NCBI GenBank assembly: GCA_949752745.1
Contig: OX457027.1
Coordinates: forward strand, 87,689,720-87,753,719
Length of the DNA: 64,000 nucleotides
Source: Protula sp. h YS-2021
Taxonomy: Eukaryota > Annelida > Polychaeta > Sabellida > Serpulidae
Reading direction: 5' to 3'
A program made the translations under genes and the position numbers. The first letter of the stretch is position 1. Each line of letters begins with the position of its first letter. Positions 1-32,626 of the stretch are shown here, piece by piece. The notes beneath the pieces were generated by a model, which was not told where the DNA came from, did no database searches, and saw only the letters and a list, made by a program, of their open reading frames with translations.

Positions 1-439
1 CGTGTGGTTCTTTTCCAGGGAAGGTGTACACGTTGGAGATGGAGCTCGTCTAGAAGAGTTTGTTCACTTTACATCATCAGTATCGGCAAAACGGAGTTAA
101 TCTACAACGTACAACGTAAAAATCAAGCAAATGTACCCACGAAACAGCGTGAATTCCTAGTATGATGCTAGCTTGAAATTTCCAGTGCTCTATAACACCA
201 ACTCAAGAAAGGGCAATGACCACTTTCCTTACATACTGATAGAATTACCTTTGAGATTCGAACTGAATAAATGAAGCTGAGGTATATTTACTCCTTTTCT
301 AGGTTTGGGGCAAAGAAAAAAGAAGTTCTGCTCTAAACTCTGCTCAAGTTCTCTGGCAAATGGACTTGAGAAAATGAAATTTATACAGACTTTGCAAAAT
401 GAACTTGAAGTTGTATCAGGCTTGAAAAAATGAGTGTTT
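1..439. other. Non-coding, nothing recognised
   Basis: No convincing coding exon, RNA gene or element end is visible. A pyrimidine-rich run ending in AG near position 18 could be a plus-strand splice acceptor, but the sequence after it gives no recognisable protein. Confidence 0.4.
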
Positions 440-665
440 GTGACGCGTATATGTTTCATAATGACATCGCATTCATCTCCGTGTTCATGTTCTACAATAA
501 CATCATGTTTGTGACGTCTCTATGTTCAAACAATAACATCGTATATGTGGCGGGTGTACGTTCTATATTCTGCAAAGATCGCATGTTTGTAACATATCTA
601 TGATGCTCTGGCATAAAAACATGCCTATAACGTGTGTACGTTTTGCAATTGGTGTGGTAAATCAT
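440..665. repeat. Degenerate minisatellite, array 1
   Basis: An imperfect unit of roughly 35-45 bp recurs, built round the phrases 'gttctacaataacatc' and 'tgtttgtgacg'. Copies differ by many substitutions and small indels, so the array is old. The same unit forms a second array at about 8,655-9,110. The sequence just downstream (680-800) also has a relative after that second array (9,625-9,757), so array and flank were probably duplicated together. Confidence 0.6.
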
Positions 666-2082
666 GCAGTAATTATGCGTTTTCAATAAAATATGGTAGG
701 CATTTCTAGGCACTGAGAAAAGAGCAGACATCGATAAAGTATAAAACCTTAAGCCCAAAGCTGGTTTTCTTTGTTTTCACAGCTTCAATTGTCAAGGAAT
801 GCTTGGCTCAAAATCAGCTTAGGCTTATTATTTCCGAATAAGACTTCGGAAATCTAATAAAACCGAAATTTTATATACCTTACTGCTCATTTGTCTGTCT
901 GTCTCTCTGTCTGCTGTCAACCATCTCGACCAAACACTGCATGTTTGTAGGTAATTAAGGTTTTAGTCAAAGCAACTTCCCATTGATTCCTAGTAAATGT
1001 TACCAGTTACAAACTTTTATCATGTGTAAATTTCAGCTAAAGAGACTAACATCCAGTGTTGTATATCATTTAATAGCTTTTTGACAGTAATTGTTACTTT
1101 TGTTTAAAATTTACGAATTGTAAAATTAAAATTCTAGTGATCATCCTGAGTCCGTCTCATTCCGTTGCCTGTTTGGCAGCTTAGCAGTATTCCTTTTTAA
1201 AAAGTGGAAAATCAGTAGAGAAAAACTAAGCGATTTTTATTTGTTTTAGATTAATATATCCAGTTGGGAAAAGTATATTTGCCTCCCAGTGCCTTATCTT
1301 TCTTTGAGTAACTGCTAAAAATGCGAAAACGAACTGTCTTGATCTAGAAACTAAAAACCGATCATTAGTCGCTAGGTCTCCGATGATTCTTGCAAATACG
1401 CTTCCAAATGTGGGATCCAGAGTTTATCTGGTAAGCCAAGCTGGGGCATTCAAGGCTATCTTCCTGCTCCATTAAGCTTACTACCAGGCATCAACGTGTT
1501 AATAGCAGCAGCTATTACACATCATAGTGATTAACTCAGTGATGCATGTAACTTCGATATAGAGAGACCCTAATCCAAACCTGCTTTGGGAGTCGTTACG
1601 GAGGCTGCACCAAGTTCAACTGTCGCAGGCGCTACTCCTATCTTTCGTGTATTCAATGTGACTAGTAAGGCCTGACATCACCTCTGTTCTACGTCTCCTT
1701 CAGACAGCAGAGCAAAGGAAGCGCCTAATACAATGACACCAAACGAAGTGGCACAACGTCTCCTGGGGAAGCAAGTTTGGCGTCCTCGCATGAATCATCT
1801 CGCCTAAAGTCGCAAGGTGGCAGAGCTTCATACATCTAACTACAAGACACAACGCAGTTGAGTCAAGAAGAGAGTATACTTAACCATTTAAAGCTTCAGG
1901 TCGGGACAGCTTGTATAAATCGGAGAACTCTGAACAGAATTTTTCTCTCCCTCTTTATTTTCCATTCATTTCCAAAATAAAGAAACCTCAATAAACTAGA
2001 AACCTCACTACTCCGAACACCGAACACCCGGCGTGATATCAAATGCCAGCATTACTGTATAAAGAACCATAATATACATGGC
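666..2082. other. Non-coding, AT-rich
   Basis: The interval holds a 110-bp segment at 680-800 related to 9,625-9,757. Otherwise I see no exon, RNA gene or transposon end. Confidence 0.4.
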
Positions 2083-2653
2083 GTGTTAGATAAGGTCCTG
2101 GTATTTGTGTACATGGACATCCACTGCTTGACGTTGTTTTTTTTCGTGAGGAGCAGCATACGCCTGTCGTATATCCCTATTGTTTTATGGTATCGATATT
2201 TAGTTCAAAGTCATAACACTGCTCGTTTGGGACTTCTACTGAAGAAAATGCCAACAAGAAATGCGGTACAACTGGAGCTTGATGATTTAACGAATCTAAT
2301 GGATGGCTTGAAAAAAAACTTTCGAAAAAGCAGAGTAACATTACATTTCAGTCAATATATCATAATTAGTACATGTTACACACGATTTTGGTGAAAAAGA
2401 CTTGACAGAAATACTACAAGCCATCACTGATGGATGCGAATAAAAAACGTATTTAGTTAACATGGATGAGAGTGGGTTGCTCTTTAGAGCAACGCATTTT
2501 TGTCATGCCTGTGAAAAATTACCCGTGAATAATACAGTTTTTAAAGAATGGGTCTTGAAACGTCAGAAACATACTTTTCAAGTGGTGACCGTGCGGGTTA
2601 AGAAGGGAGGAGGGGTAACAAGGATTTTAGATCTTGTTACGGAGCATGTCTAA
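2083..2653 (+). pseudogene. Possible DDE transposase relic (pogo/Tc5-like)
   Basis: Two short reading frames follow each other. The second (2,462-2,653) opens with 'MDESGLLFRA', which resembles the 'N-M-D-E-T/S-G-L-F' stretch around the first catalytic aspartate of pogo/Tigger and Tc5-type transposases. The first (2,083-2,394) ends in a basic, helical-looking segment. Between them lies a reading frame with at least one stop. The second catalytic region is not visible. This is a weak family match based on one motif and could be chance. If real, it is a dead fragment. Confidence 0.28.
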
Positions 2654-4162
2654 GTAGGTCAGAAAACATCGCAGTGGTTTGAATGATTCGTGTGGCATGT
2701 TAGCTAAGGCCAAAGTTAGCTGTTAAAAACATCATTGGAATCTGGAGGTATCGAAAGTACATAAAGTGGGTGGCAAATAAACTGTATCAGAAGTACTCAC
2801 TTACAAGAAACTGCATTTTAATTAAAAGAAATTAAGTTCCATGCGGGGAGGTGTTTTTCCACCGAATATGACAGAAATCAGGGGGAGGAGGGTTTCATCG
2901 CAGATGCCTAAAGTCTTGGATTTTCTCATCCGGCTTTTCTCCGCGTGACACATTCTTTACCCTTCAAAACAAGTCATTTCAAGTCATTTATCATTGTGGA
3001 AAACTGAAGTGTAAGATGCATAATTTCATTTTTACAGTAAAAATATTGGAAGATAACAACTGGTCAAGTTAACTCAGACCCACAAGTGTCATTCGTTTTG
3101 CTACACAAGATTTCGACTTTAAAAAGGGTTTTAACACTGAATGGCTTTCACTTTGCTGTAAATAGTTGTTTTAAGGAGTATTTTAATGAAGAAAACAAGT
3201 CTTGAGAATGCAAAATAAAATTTCTTTTATTCGATTTCAAGTGCCTGTATTCTGATCAACAGAGCCATTAAAGACACTATTAAGTTTCCTCAACCCTCAT
3301 TTCTACTTTCAGTCATGTTCCGTTGGCTGTATTTTTGCTATTTTGCGCTAATGGACATATAATATTATATTTCAAATTTTACATTTTTAATAACTACTTT
3401 TTGGTATTGTATTAGTAAAATGTTTTGTCCAAATATAGCTGGTTGAAATACCTCCTAGACATATTGCATGTAATTTTAGATTAGTGGAATTTTCTGCTTC
3501 AATGATTCCAATAAAATACTGCCCTTTTATTAACGATACAAAGAAAAGCGCAAGACTTTGTGACATAAGAAATGTTATTAATATGGACTGCTTACCAAAA
3601 AAAACTTTTCAACAGCTTTGAATACCAGCAGTTGAAAAAAATGGTTAGCAACTGCAATGTACAACTGCAATGTACAACTGTCCTCTATCACTGAACTGGA
3701 AACGAAAAAGAATAATTTCGCTACCTAGCAGTGAAATTTAGGGACCTAAAATCACTAACTCGAAGACTGAAAAATATACGAATCTCACGGAAATTGGACA
3801 TTTGCAAAATTACTAAAATTGGTGAAACATGGCGCAAAAAATCGTCAAAATTAAACAACAGCACGCCTTCCTCTCCTTCACTTTAATTAATGAATAACTT
3901 TGGACCCACACTGAAACTCTGCAAAATCCATACAAGGGGATATGGTGGCTTTATTTAAAAGTATCCATAAAGAGGCTAATGTTCAGTCGTAAAAGCTTTG
4001 AACCACAAAATGTCTGTTCTATGTGTGTTTTGGTGTATCAGCCGAAATTGCTTTGTTGTTATACCCGCTGGGATCGTCCATTTCATTTCTTTTGCCAACG
4101 TATTAAACCCACAATAGTCATCCCTATTTTAATTTGTGCCTTAACTAATCCAAGACAAGTTT
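2654..4162. other. Non-coding, AT-rich
   Basis: No recognisable gene. A short direct duplication ('caactgcaatgtacaactg', about 3,650-3,680) is the only structure noted. Confidence 0.4.
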
Positions 4163-4214
4163 GTGTTGTCTTACAAAATGAGAGCCAAACCCTAGACATT
4201 TTGTAAGACAACAC
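4163..4214. repeat. 18-bp perfect inverted repeat (hairpin)
   Basis: GTGTTGTCTTACAAAATG at 4,163-4,180 is exactly complementary to 4,197-4,214, with a 16-nt loop. It overlaps the 3' end of the TIR-domain receptor relic, where the right arm supplies its last codons and stop. It could be a foldback remnant or simply a hairpin. Confidence 0.75.
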
Positions 4215-5842
4215 GAACATTCTTACTATGAAATGAATTATTTTTAATAGTGCAGCAACAACAAATTCTTTGCTCGCCCTTCAAATGTCGCAATAATGTC
4301 TTCCAAAATTGTTGCTGTCCCTTCTTGGTAGTCTTCCACCACAGAGTGGGGTGTGTTTCTAACAGAACCCTTGCCGGAGCCGACTGGATACAGTGCGGCA
4401 AAGGGCCTACTACAATGGCGATGAGACTCTGCTGACGGTCTAGGGACCACTCTAGAGCAGCTCCTAATTCAAACTCAAACCATTTGTCTTCTAGCGCAGC
4501 AGTACTCATAATCACAATGATATTGTTACTAATGTTCATATGTTCGAACATGTCATGAACCTTTCCCTTACCAAAGAGGTCGTCTCTGTTTGGGATGTAG
4601 AAATCCAGGCCAAATCTTGATTCTAAGTGTTTTTCAAGAACATCACGAACCCACAATGAATCATCTTGGTCATCAGTACTTTATATAATATAAGCATCCT
4701 TTAAATCAGCACTGTTATAGTTGGTGTTGCTGTTCTTTTGTCGCATCCTTTTGAGTAACATCCCGATCAGATATTTCACTGTATACACACGACCATAAAC
4801 CGTTCCTAAAATAACGGAAACGATAAAAAATGAAATGTAAATACTAATGTAATAACTATGCCCACTTACTTTTGAATCAGCCTTTGAAAAAGAACTTCGA
4901 AGATCAATTGGTAAAATTGCATTACCATTATCAAATTGAATTATCCTGTCAAACTCTTCCTTTATCATTCCTTTGTCTTGGGCTTTATACTGATTGAATA
5001 CTGTTCGATAAATCTATGGGCTGCTTATGGTTTGATTTAAGTCTGGCCGGTTCTTTATAGTAACATGGCACCCATATTGCTCAAAACGCTTGAACTTTGC
5101 ATAACGTTTCCTATATTCAACCGAAAGCTGTCGAAAAGACATATTCAATTCATCTTTCTTAAATTCGCGATCTAAGATGTCAGCTAAGGTTGGAAGTCCA
5201 TGTAAGTTTTTAGGTGTATTTAAAGTGCTAACGTCCATCATACATTGCACAGCCATGTCCATTATCCTGCCTTCGTTAGTTGGAATGTTAATATTTAAAT
5301 TCTCCACTGTAAGGTAAAATTCGTCATACATTATCACTTCACCTAGAAAATCAAGCGTGTCTGGCTCTAAATTGAATGTCTTAAAATTTCTGAAATTGTT
5401 TAGGCCATACGTACTGATTTGGTATGGATCAGTTTCGTATTTATCAGAACGCCATTGTCTTTTAAAACTAAAATAAAAGTTTTCTATATAAAAATAACCA
5501 GTGCGTGCAAATGCTGCAGTGTTATATCCATATCACGATTACACATAAGGTAACAAATTACTGTTTTATTATTTGATTCAAAGTTGCAATGTTTTGGAAT
5601 GTTTGCTGAACAATTGATTTGTACACAGAAAGGTGCGCTTCCTTTAAGGTCGATGATGGAGCTTTGATAAATACAGTTTTCATGAAATAACCTGTCACTG
5701 TAAAGACTTGATGCCAAATATCCATCTGGTTGCAAAAGACATACATAAAAATGACAAGTATAATTAGAAAGGTGTCGCAAAAGATTTGTCTTGGCTTAGT
5801 CATTAAAGCCATATTATTTTTTTCAATCCTTTCTTTGAACAA
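4192..5842 (-). pseudogene. TIR-domain transmembrane receptor, disrupted
   Basis: Read leftwards from 5,842 there is a hydrophobic leader (a strong stretch near residues 25-35), a Cys- and Asn-rich ectodomain, a membrane segment near 4,800-4,870 followed by basic residues, and a C-terminal Toll/IL-1 receptor (TIR) domain. The TIR part shows a 'DAYII' start, an acidic 'RDDLFGKGK' loop, a buried hydrophobic 'NNIIVIMS' strand and a closing 'FW' box. TIR domains recruit adaptors such as MyD88 in innate signalling. The frame is broken: an in-frame TAG at 5,014-5,016 precedes the membrane segment, an in-frame TAA falls inside the first TIR strand (about 4,681), and the ectodomain changes frame near 5,520 and again near the leader. 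I see no leucine-rich repeats, so it is not a standard Toll-like receptor. Unrecognised introns could explain the frame changes, but not the two in-frame stops. Confidence 0.72.
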
Positions 5843-6880
5843 CCGTTTTCTTATGTTGTGTTAAATTTAAACATTGCATGTGCTTCTGGGAGACACAGAT
5901 GTGTATAAGCATATAACGCCAAAATAAATAAACGTTTTTTCAGTATCAAAATAAAGGCATACGAAAGTCTCTGTTTAGTTCATGCAAGTACGATCAATGA
6001 TCAGTAATAACTTTCGCATATACCCTTACATGGATACTTGTTTTAACCGTTGCCTCAATTGTTTGAAGGTCCCTTTAGCATGCAATTCCTACCTGACTAA
6101 TATATAAGCAATGTGTATTTTAGCTGATGAATAATTTGTTTCAATACCTACATATTTTATTCCCAGGCGATACAAGTTAGCACTTTCTGCTCTACCTCTT
6201 AATTCGTACGTTTTGTATATTGTGCGTATATTTTTATTCCAGAATTTTTAAAAATAAATATCATTCTTCTTCAATGCCGTTTGTTATTTATTTTCCATGT
6301 TCCATCAGTTCTAACAGCCTTGTGATTAAAAGTGTAATTTGCCAAACGCTAAATTGAATTACTCATCCGTTACCTTTGCCAAAGAGCTATATTATGTAAT
6401 CTTTTGTAGTTGCTTGCATCAGTATTGTCATATTTTAGATTCTTACTAGCCTGTTGCTATGCTTAAAGGTGTGCTAGCAAACAAAACAATAGGGCCACGC
6501 AAATAAACACACTCCCGTATGACGAACTGAAAGATAATTTCGGAGTTGTATAGCTGTATGTTTTATATCCTGGCAAGTGTAACATAAATGCCATGATTAT
6601 GTGTCCCAATAAAAGGTCAGGAATGACACAATATAGTTCACCTTACTGACAGAAAACGACAGTTGCCACTTTATTTATGCAAGTTATGAAGTGTCACCCA
6701 AACTATACATGCTAAAGAGGTACTATAGGTACTATGTACTGTGTAAATCCCTTTTCAGATAGTTGTCGGAAAGGCTCGTTTACATGCCTCCCACGCGTAT
6801 TTGAATCGTATGCGTACTCAACACGCATCTATTTTCAAAACAGTCAAATACGTGATAAATGAAGATGTATTGGCAGGTTT
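5843..6880. other. Non-coding, AT-rich
   Basis: Sequence upstream of the TIR-receptor relic. No exon or element end recognised. Confidence 0.4.
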
Positions 6881-7480
6881 TGTTTACTTTCGTTAGATGC
6901 AAATGCACCGTTATGCTTAGTGTCGCGGTGTTCCCGTCAGATGTGGATATATCAGCATGATTCGCTAACTCTTGTCATACTTGGTCAAATGCAGATGCAT
7001 GAACATGCTCCGTTTACCGCCGTCGTACTCCTCCTGATGCAGATGTATGAGCGGGCTTCACTTAGCGTCGTGATGTCCCTGTCGCGTACGGATGAATTAG
7101 CATTCTACTCTTACTCCTGTCATACCCTTTCAGCTGCGGATGCATGAGTGGGTTTCGCTTAATCCAAACATGTACCAGTCCGACAAGGAAGCACGGTGTG
7201 TTTCACTTACCCTCATCACGTACACGGTTGATAGGAAAGCACGAGTTGGTTTCGCTTGCCCCCGTTATGCTTCCGTCAGACGAGCAGGCATGAGCTACTC
7301 TTGGCATGTTCCTGGTAGATATAAAGGCATTAGCTGACTTCGCTTAGTCCGGTCATGTCGCCATCCTATGCGGATTCAGGAACGCCCTTCACTTACTCCA
7401 GTCAATCCCCCGTTAGATCCCCCGTTCATCAACATGCTTTACTTAGTCTCATGTTGTTCACATTAGATGCGAATGAATGA
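6881..7480. repeat. Degenerate minisatellite, about 55-bp unit
   Basis: A loose unit containing 'cagatgcatgagc', a 'ttcgcttag' phrase and 'gtcatgttcccgt' recurs about ten times with heavy divergence. The small open frames over it are repeat by-products. Confidence 0.55.
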
Positions 7481-8654
7481 GCAGTTTTGTTTACTCGGAT
7501 GAGGCGCAGTGGCGCTGCAACACCCACTATGTAACTGTCATTCTGAAATCTTCAATTTTACTGTGTTGTGAAAATCTCTTCGTTAATCACAAGAGGTCAA
7601 AATATATTGATATACAATATTTTATTTATACAAGATATATCGGACCCTTATTTCTAAATAAAAGACGTTTAAGAACCTTTATTTGATCTGTACCAGAACA
7701 AATAGATAAAGCTTCGGAAAAGCACAATGGAAACCAGATAAGCAATTGCACACCCTCCAGCAGCCATACTTCTATTCTTGGTAGCCAGCGTGTTTAAATC
7801 ATTCTACGCGTTTGCTCTGCCATAAAGTCACCGTCATAGCCTTAGGTTATATTGGAAGGATATCTTAAAAAAGAAAAACGCCCTTCGCAATCGCCAGGTC
7901 CAGAAGCTGGAGCCACTGGTATGCCACGCCTAAAAAACACACCACACATAATATTCAGCGAGTTTGCCCTTTCCTTTTGTAATTGCCTTAATTGTCTTAG
8001 AAAGGCTATGCCACTTTGCGCTTTTAAATAACTGTCAAACTACTCTATGGTTTTTATGGCATTAGCAAATTGGTGACATTTCTAATAGGAAGTACAAGAA
8101 GATGATATTGCAACACGACACGCAACATGTAGCCACAGGCAGGAGAGATCCTGAATAGATAAAGGCAGGAGAAACCCTGGACAAGAGATATTTACTTCTT
8201 GTTTTACATAAATATGTTTTTTTCTTAATCTAAGGCTCCCTCTGTATGGTTTTCAGAACCGTATTCCCAACCCCACAGTTTTTGCAAAACTGGTTCTCCT
8301 TCAGATATTTTTGAAGGATGCGATGGCGATTTGGTAGGCAATAAACAGGTCACAATCTCCGAAAACCAGAGACATGGCGACGAACTCCGGTACCGAGCTG
8401 TGTTTAGAAAGTTGCATTACGGGATAATTGCGTACCTTTTCATTCTACACAATTGCTCTTGAAAGCGCTGTTGTACCGACGACGTGCCAGCATTTATTCT
8501 TGGGTCAGACCAGAGTCTTTCTGCAGGAGCTATAGCGCGTGGCCTGAAAACAAAAACAAATGAATACAACGGAATATGAAAACATGCATTTTCTTATGCT
8601 AATATGTTTCAGTTCTTTATATCAAACGGATAGGTATAAATACTTAGCAGTTTG
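7481..8654. other. Non-coding
   Basis: No recognisable gene, RNA or element end. Confidence 0.4.
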
Positions 8655-9110
8655 TCCATAACCGAGAAATGAGTGTCTCTGACGTGTGTAGGTTCTTCAT
8701 TGACCTCGTCTGTGAGACTTATCTATACTCTACAATGATTGACTATCTCTGACATGTGTATGACAGAAAGTGTATGGCGTGTGTAAGTTCTGCAATGAAA
8801 GCGCGTTTGTGACGTGTATGTGATAATCTCGAATAGCAGTATTTTTATGATTTGTGTATGTTCTACAATTACTGCGTGCCTGTGTCTGTAATCACTAAAT
8901 GTCTGTGACATGCGCATGCCGTGCAATAACATCATGTTCTGTTATTATGTTATTATGTATTATATAATGATCACTTGTCAGCTATATTTGACTGATTTTC
9001 TATGATCACCATTCCTCAGTGACGTGTGTATAGTCGTTCCATAATTATCATCTGTTCGTGGCGTGTATATGTTTTTCTATACACATCAATTGTCAGTGAT
9101 GTGGTTCAAA
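8655..9110. repeat. Degenerate minisatellite, array 2
   Basis: Same family as 440-665: 'tgtgacgtgtgtatgttc' and 'tacaataac' phrases recur at about 35-50 bp. It is followed at 9,625-9,757 by a segment homologous to 680-800, in the same order and orientation, which supports a larger duplicated block. Confidence 0.55.
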
Positions 9111-9880
9111 TGGACGAGAATGAAAGTGTTAAGTTAGTGAATTGAGTATAATGAAGAACATATTCATTAGTGTGTTACGAAAAATTTCAAAGGTACATAG
9201 ATATCATTCCAAATGACTCGAGTGAAACGTTGTCCATGATTCATCACTTACACATAACGTTTTATAAGCTGTCAATAATGATTTGGAAGATTTTGCATCT
9301 TTAAAAATGTAACACTCCCTTTAAAGCACACATGTTATGTGAATATAGATACCATAAACGCTGAATAACGTTTGTGTCATCCACCCATTCAGACCACATG
9401 CAAGCTTCTCCACCGATCAACCGTTCCTTATGTTCTACAAAGGAAATTCATTAAGTAAATGTTCCTTTGGTAAAAGTCCAAAAGGTTGTTTTAGTTAATG
9501 TATTGTGCTAATTCATGTGGTAAGTATGTATTTTTAAACAATTACAACGCAAAAGAGCCACTCGTTTGAATTTTACCACATAATTAAGAGCATCGTTTTA
9601 TTATTTTAAAACAAAGCAATCTAGAGCGGATCAAAGATGATAGGATTTCTAGGCACTGACAAATAGAGTAGACTTCAATGAGGCATAGATACTAAAGTCC
9701 AAAACGTACATTGATTTCTCCTTACTTTGTTTTCACAGCTTCCATTTTAAGGAATCATCACAGGTCTGGTTTTTAATATATGTTTGAATATGCCTTTGAA
9801 AAGTATAACACTGGGAAATTTTATATATCTTAGTTGTTGTATATTTTCTGAGATGCATAAAAGATTGTCATACAACTTAC

Positions 9881-31237
<21,357 letters not shown>

Positions 31238-31291
31238 AGCAACACTTATCCAGGATACTAAGTAACGAAAGGAACAAGCTGTTTCATCCAA

Positions 31292-31790
31292 AATGCAACT
31301 TTACACTATTACAACTCTTTGTCTAAGCATTTTACAATTTGCTACACAAGCACATGCGAAACACGGGGCACTGAATACACACTGAATACTGATTCGACCT
31401 ATTTAATGCCAAGGGTTTATTCTGTATGCAACAGAATAGCTATGTTATAGATAATGTATGCGTTGCTGTGCTGTTCTTGGAAAATATTCTACATTTACGA
31501 GGCCCCGAAGGGCTGGAGTAAGCAATGAATATCCACTACATAGGAACATTGTTCTTACAAGTGTCGGATTTAAAAAAGGAGAGAACTTGACTTCAACTGA
31601 CAGCCTCCCGCTCCCCCCCCCCCCCTCCCCCGAGAAAACTAGAGTGATACATCGCTTCTTCTAATTAAGTGAGATCATACACTTGGAAACGTATAAAACT
31701 TTGTGGATTAATATTTATATAAACAAAACCTTTAACGGATTAATAAAAATGATAAGTTAGCGCAATAAACTAAACTGGGGAGGTGTTTTT
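31292..31790. other. Upstream flank of hexosaminidase gene
   Basis: About 500 bp between the hexosaminidase start and the LTR element. The hexosaminidase promoter should lie here, but I see no clear core element. Confidence 0.4.
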
Positions 31791-32135
31791 TGTAGGGTAC
31801 TTCTTCTCCTTTCTAAAATCTCTTCTGGTTTCTTCAAAGTATTTTAACTAACAGTTAAAATAAAGAGACGTTTCTTGTTCTTCGCGTTGTGTGTTTATTT
31901 TCGGATTTCGATGCTATCACTGTGACACCGCAACCCAGACTGCCTAAAATTATTGTGCTGCACGTTTTTATCTGATGCGTCACATGATCATGACATCATG
32001 TACCATGTGACGATGAGGTAACCAGCTTTACCTTGCATACCCAACAAACAAGGTAATAAAGTCTAGGATGGGTGCCAATAAGTGATTCATCAAAAGAAGC
32101 CCCAAATTGAATTAAAGGCCACTGGCCTTATTACA
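31791..32135 (-). repeat. 3' LTR
   Basis: 345 bp, the same as 40,538-40,882 by eye. On the minus strand it starts TGTAATAAGG and ends TACCCTACA, with an AATAAA polyadenylation-type signal about 110 bp before the end. Confidence 0.95.
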
Positions 32136-32150
32136 AAGGCCTCCCACCCT
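32136..32150 (-). promoter_or_regulatory. Polypurine tract candidate
   Basis: Minus strand AGGGTGGGAGGCC lies next to the 3' LTR, the expected place for plus-strand DNA priming. It is only partly purine. Confidence 0.5.
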
Positions 32151-32626
32151 AAGATTGAAACGTCATTCCCCGATGACTTTTCAATAAATAATTCCCACTG
32201 GAGGGCACGTAAGGCTTCTTTTGAAATGTGATAACAATTTAACTAAAACATTAAGTTCAACAACATTGATAAGCACATGAAATGTTTTCCAGTTGGTTGA
32301 AATGGAAAACATTAGTTTAATTAACTTAATAATCTCAAATATTACTTGCAAGCAGACAAAATATTCCCGACTGGTCAAGGTAAGAAATATCAGTCTACTG
32401 CTTAAACAAATAAAGTTGGAAGAAATGTAACCGACTGGTGAAGGTAAGATACATTTCTTTTCACATGATATCATGATTACACAAACATATGTACATAAAA
32501 TATTCAATTCATTATTAATGTTTTTCATTTATCAATTCACCAATTAGACCTTAAGGTATAAATACAATAATAAATGTCTATAAATGTGCACAATAATATC
32601 TATTAAACTTTATACAATAATAACCA

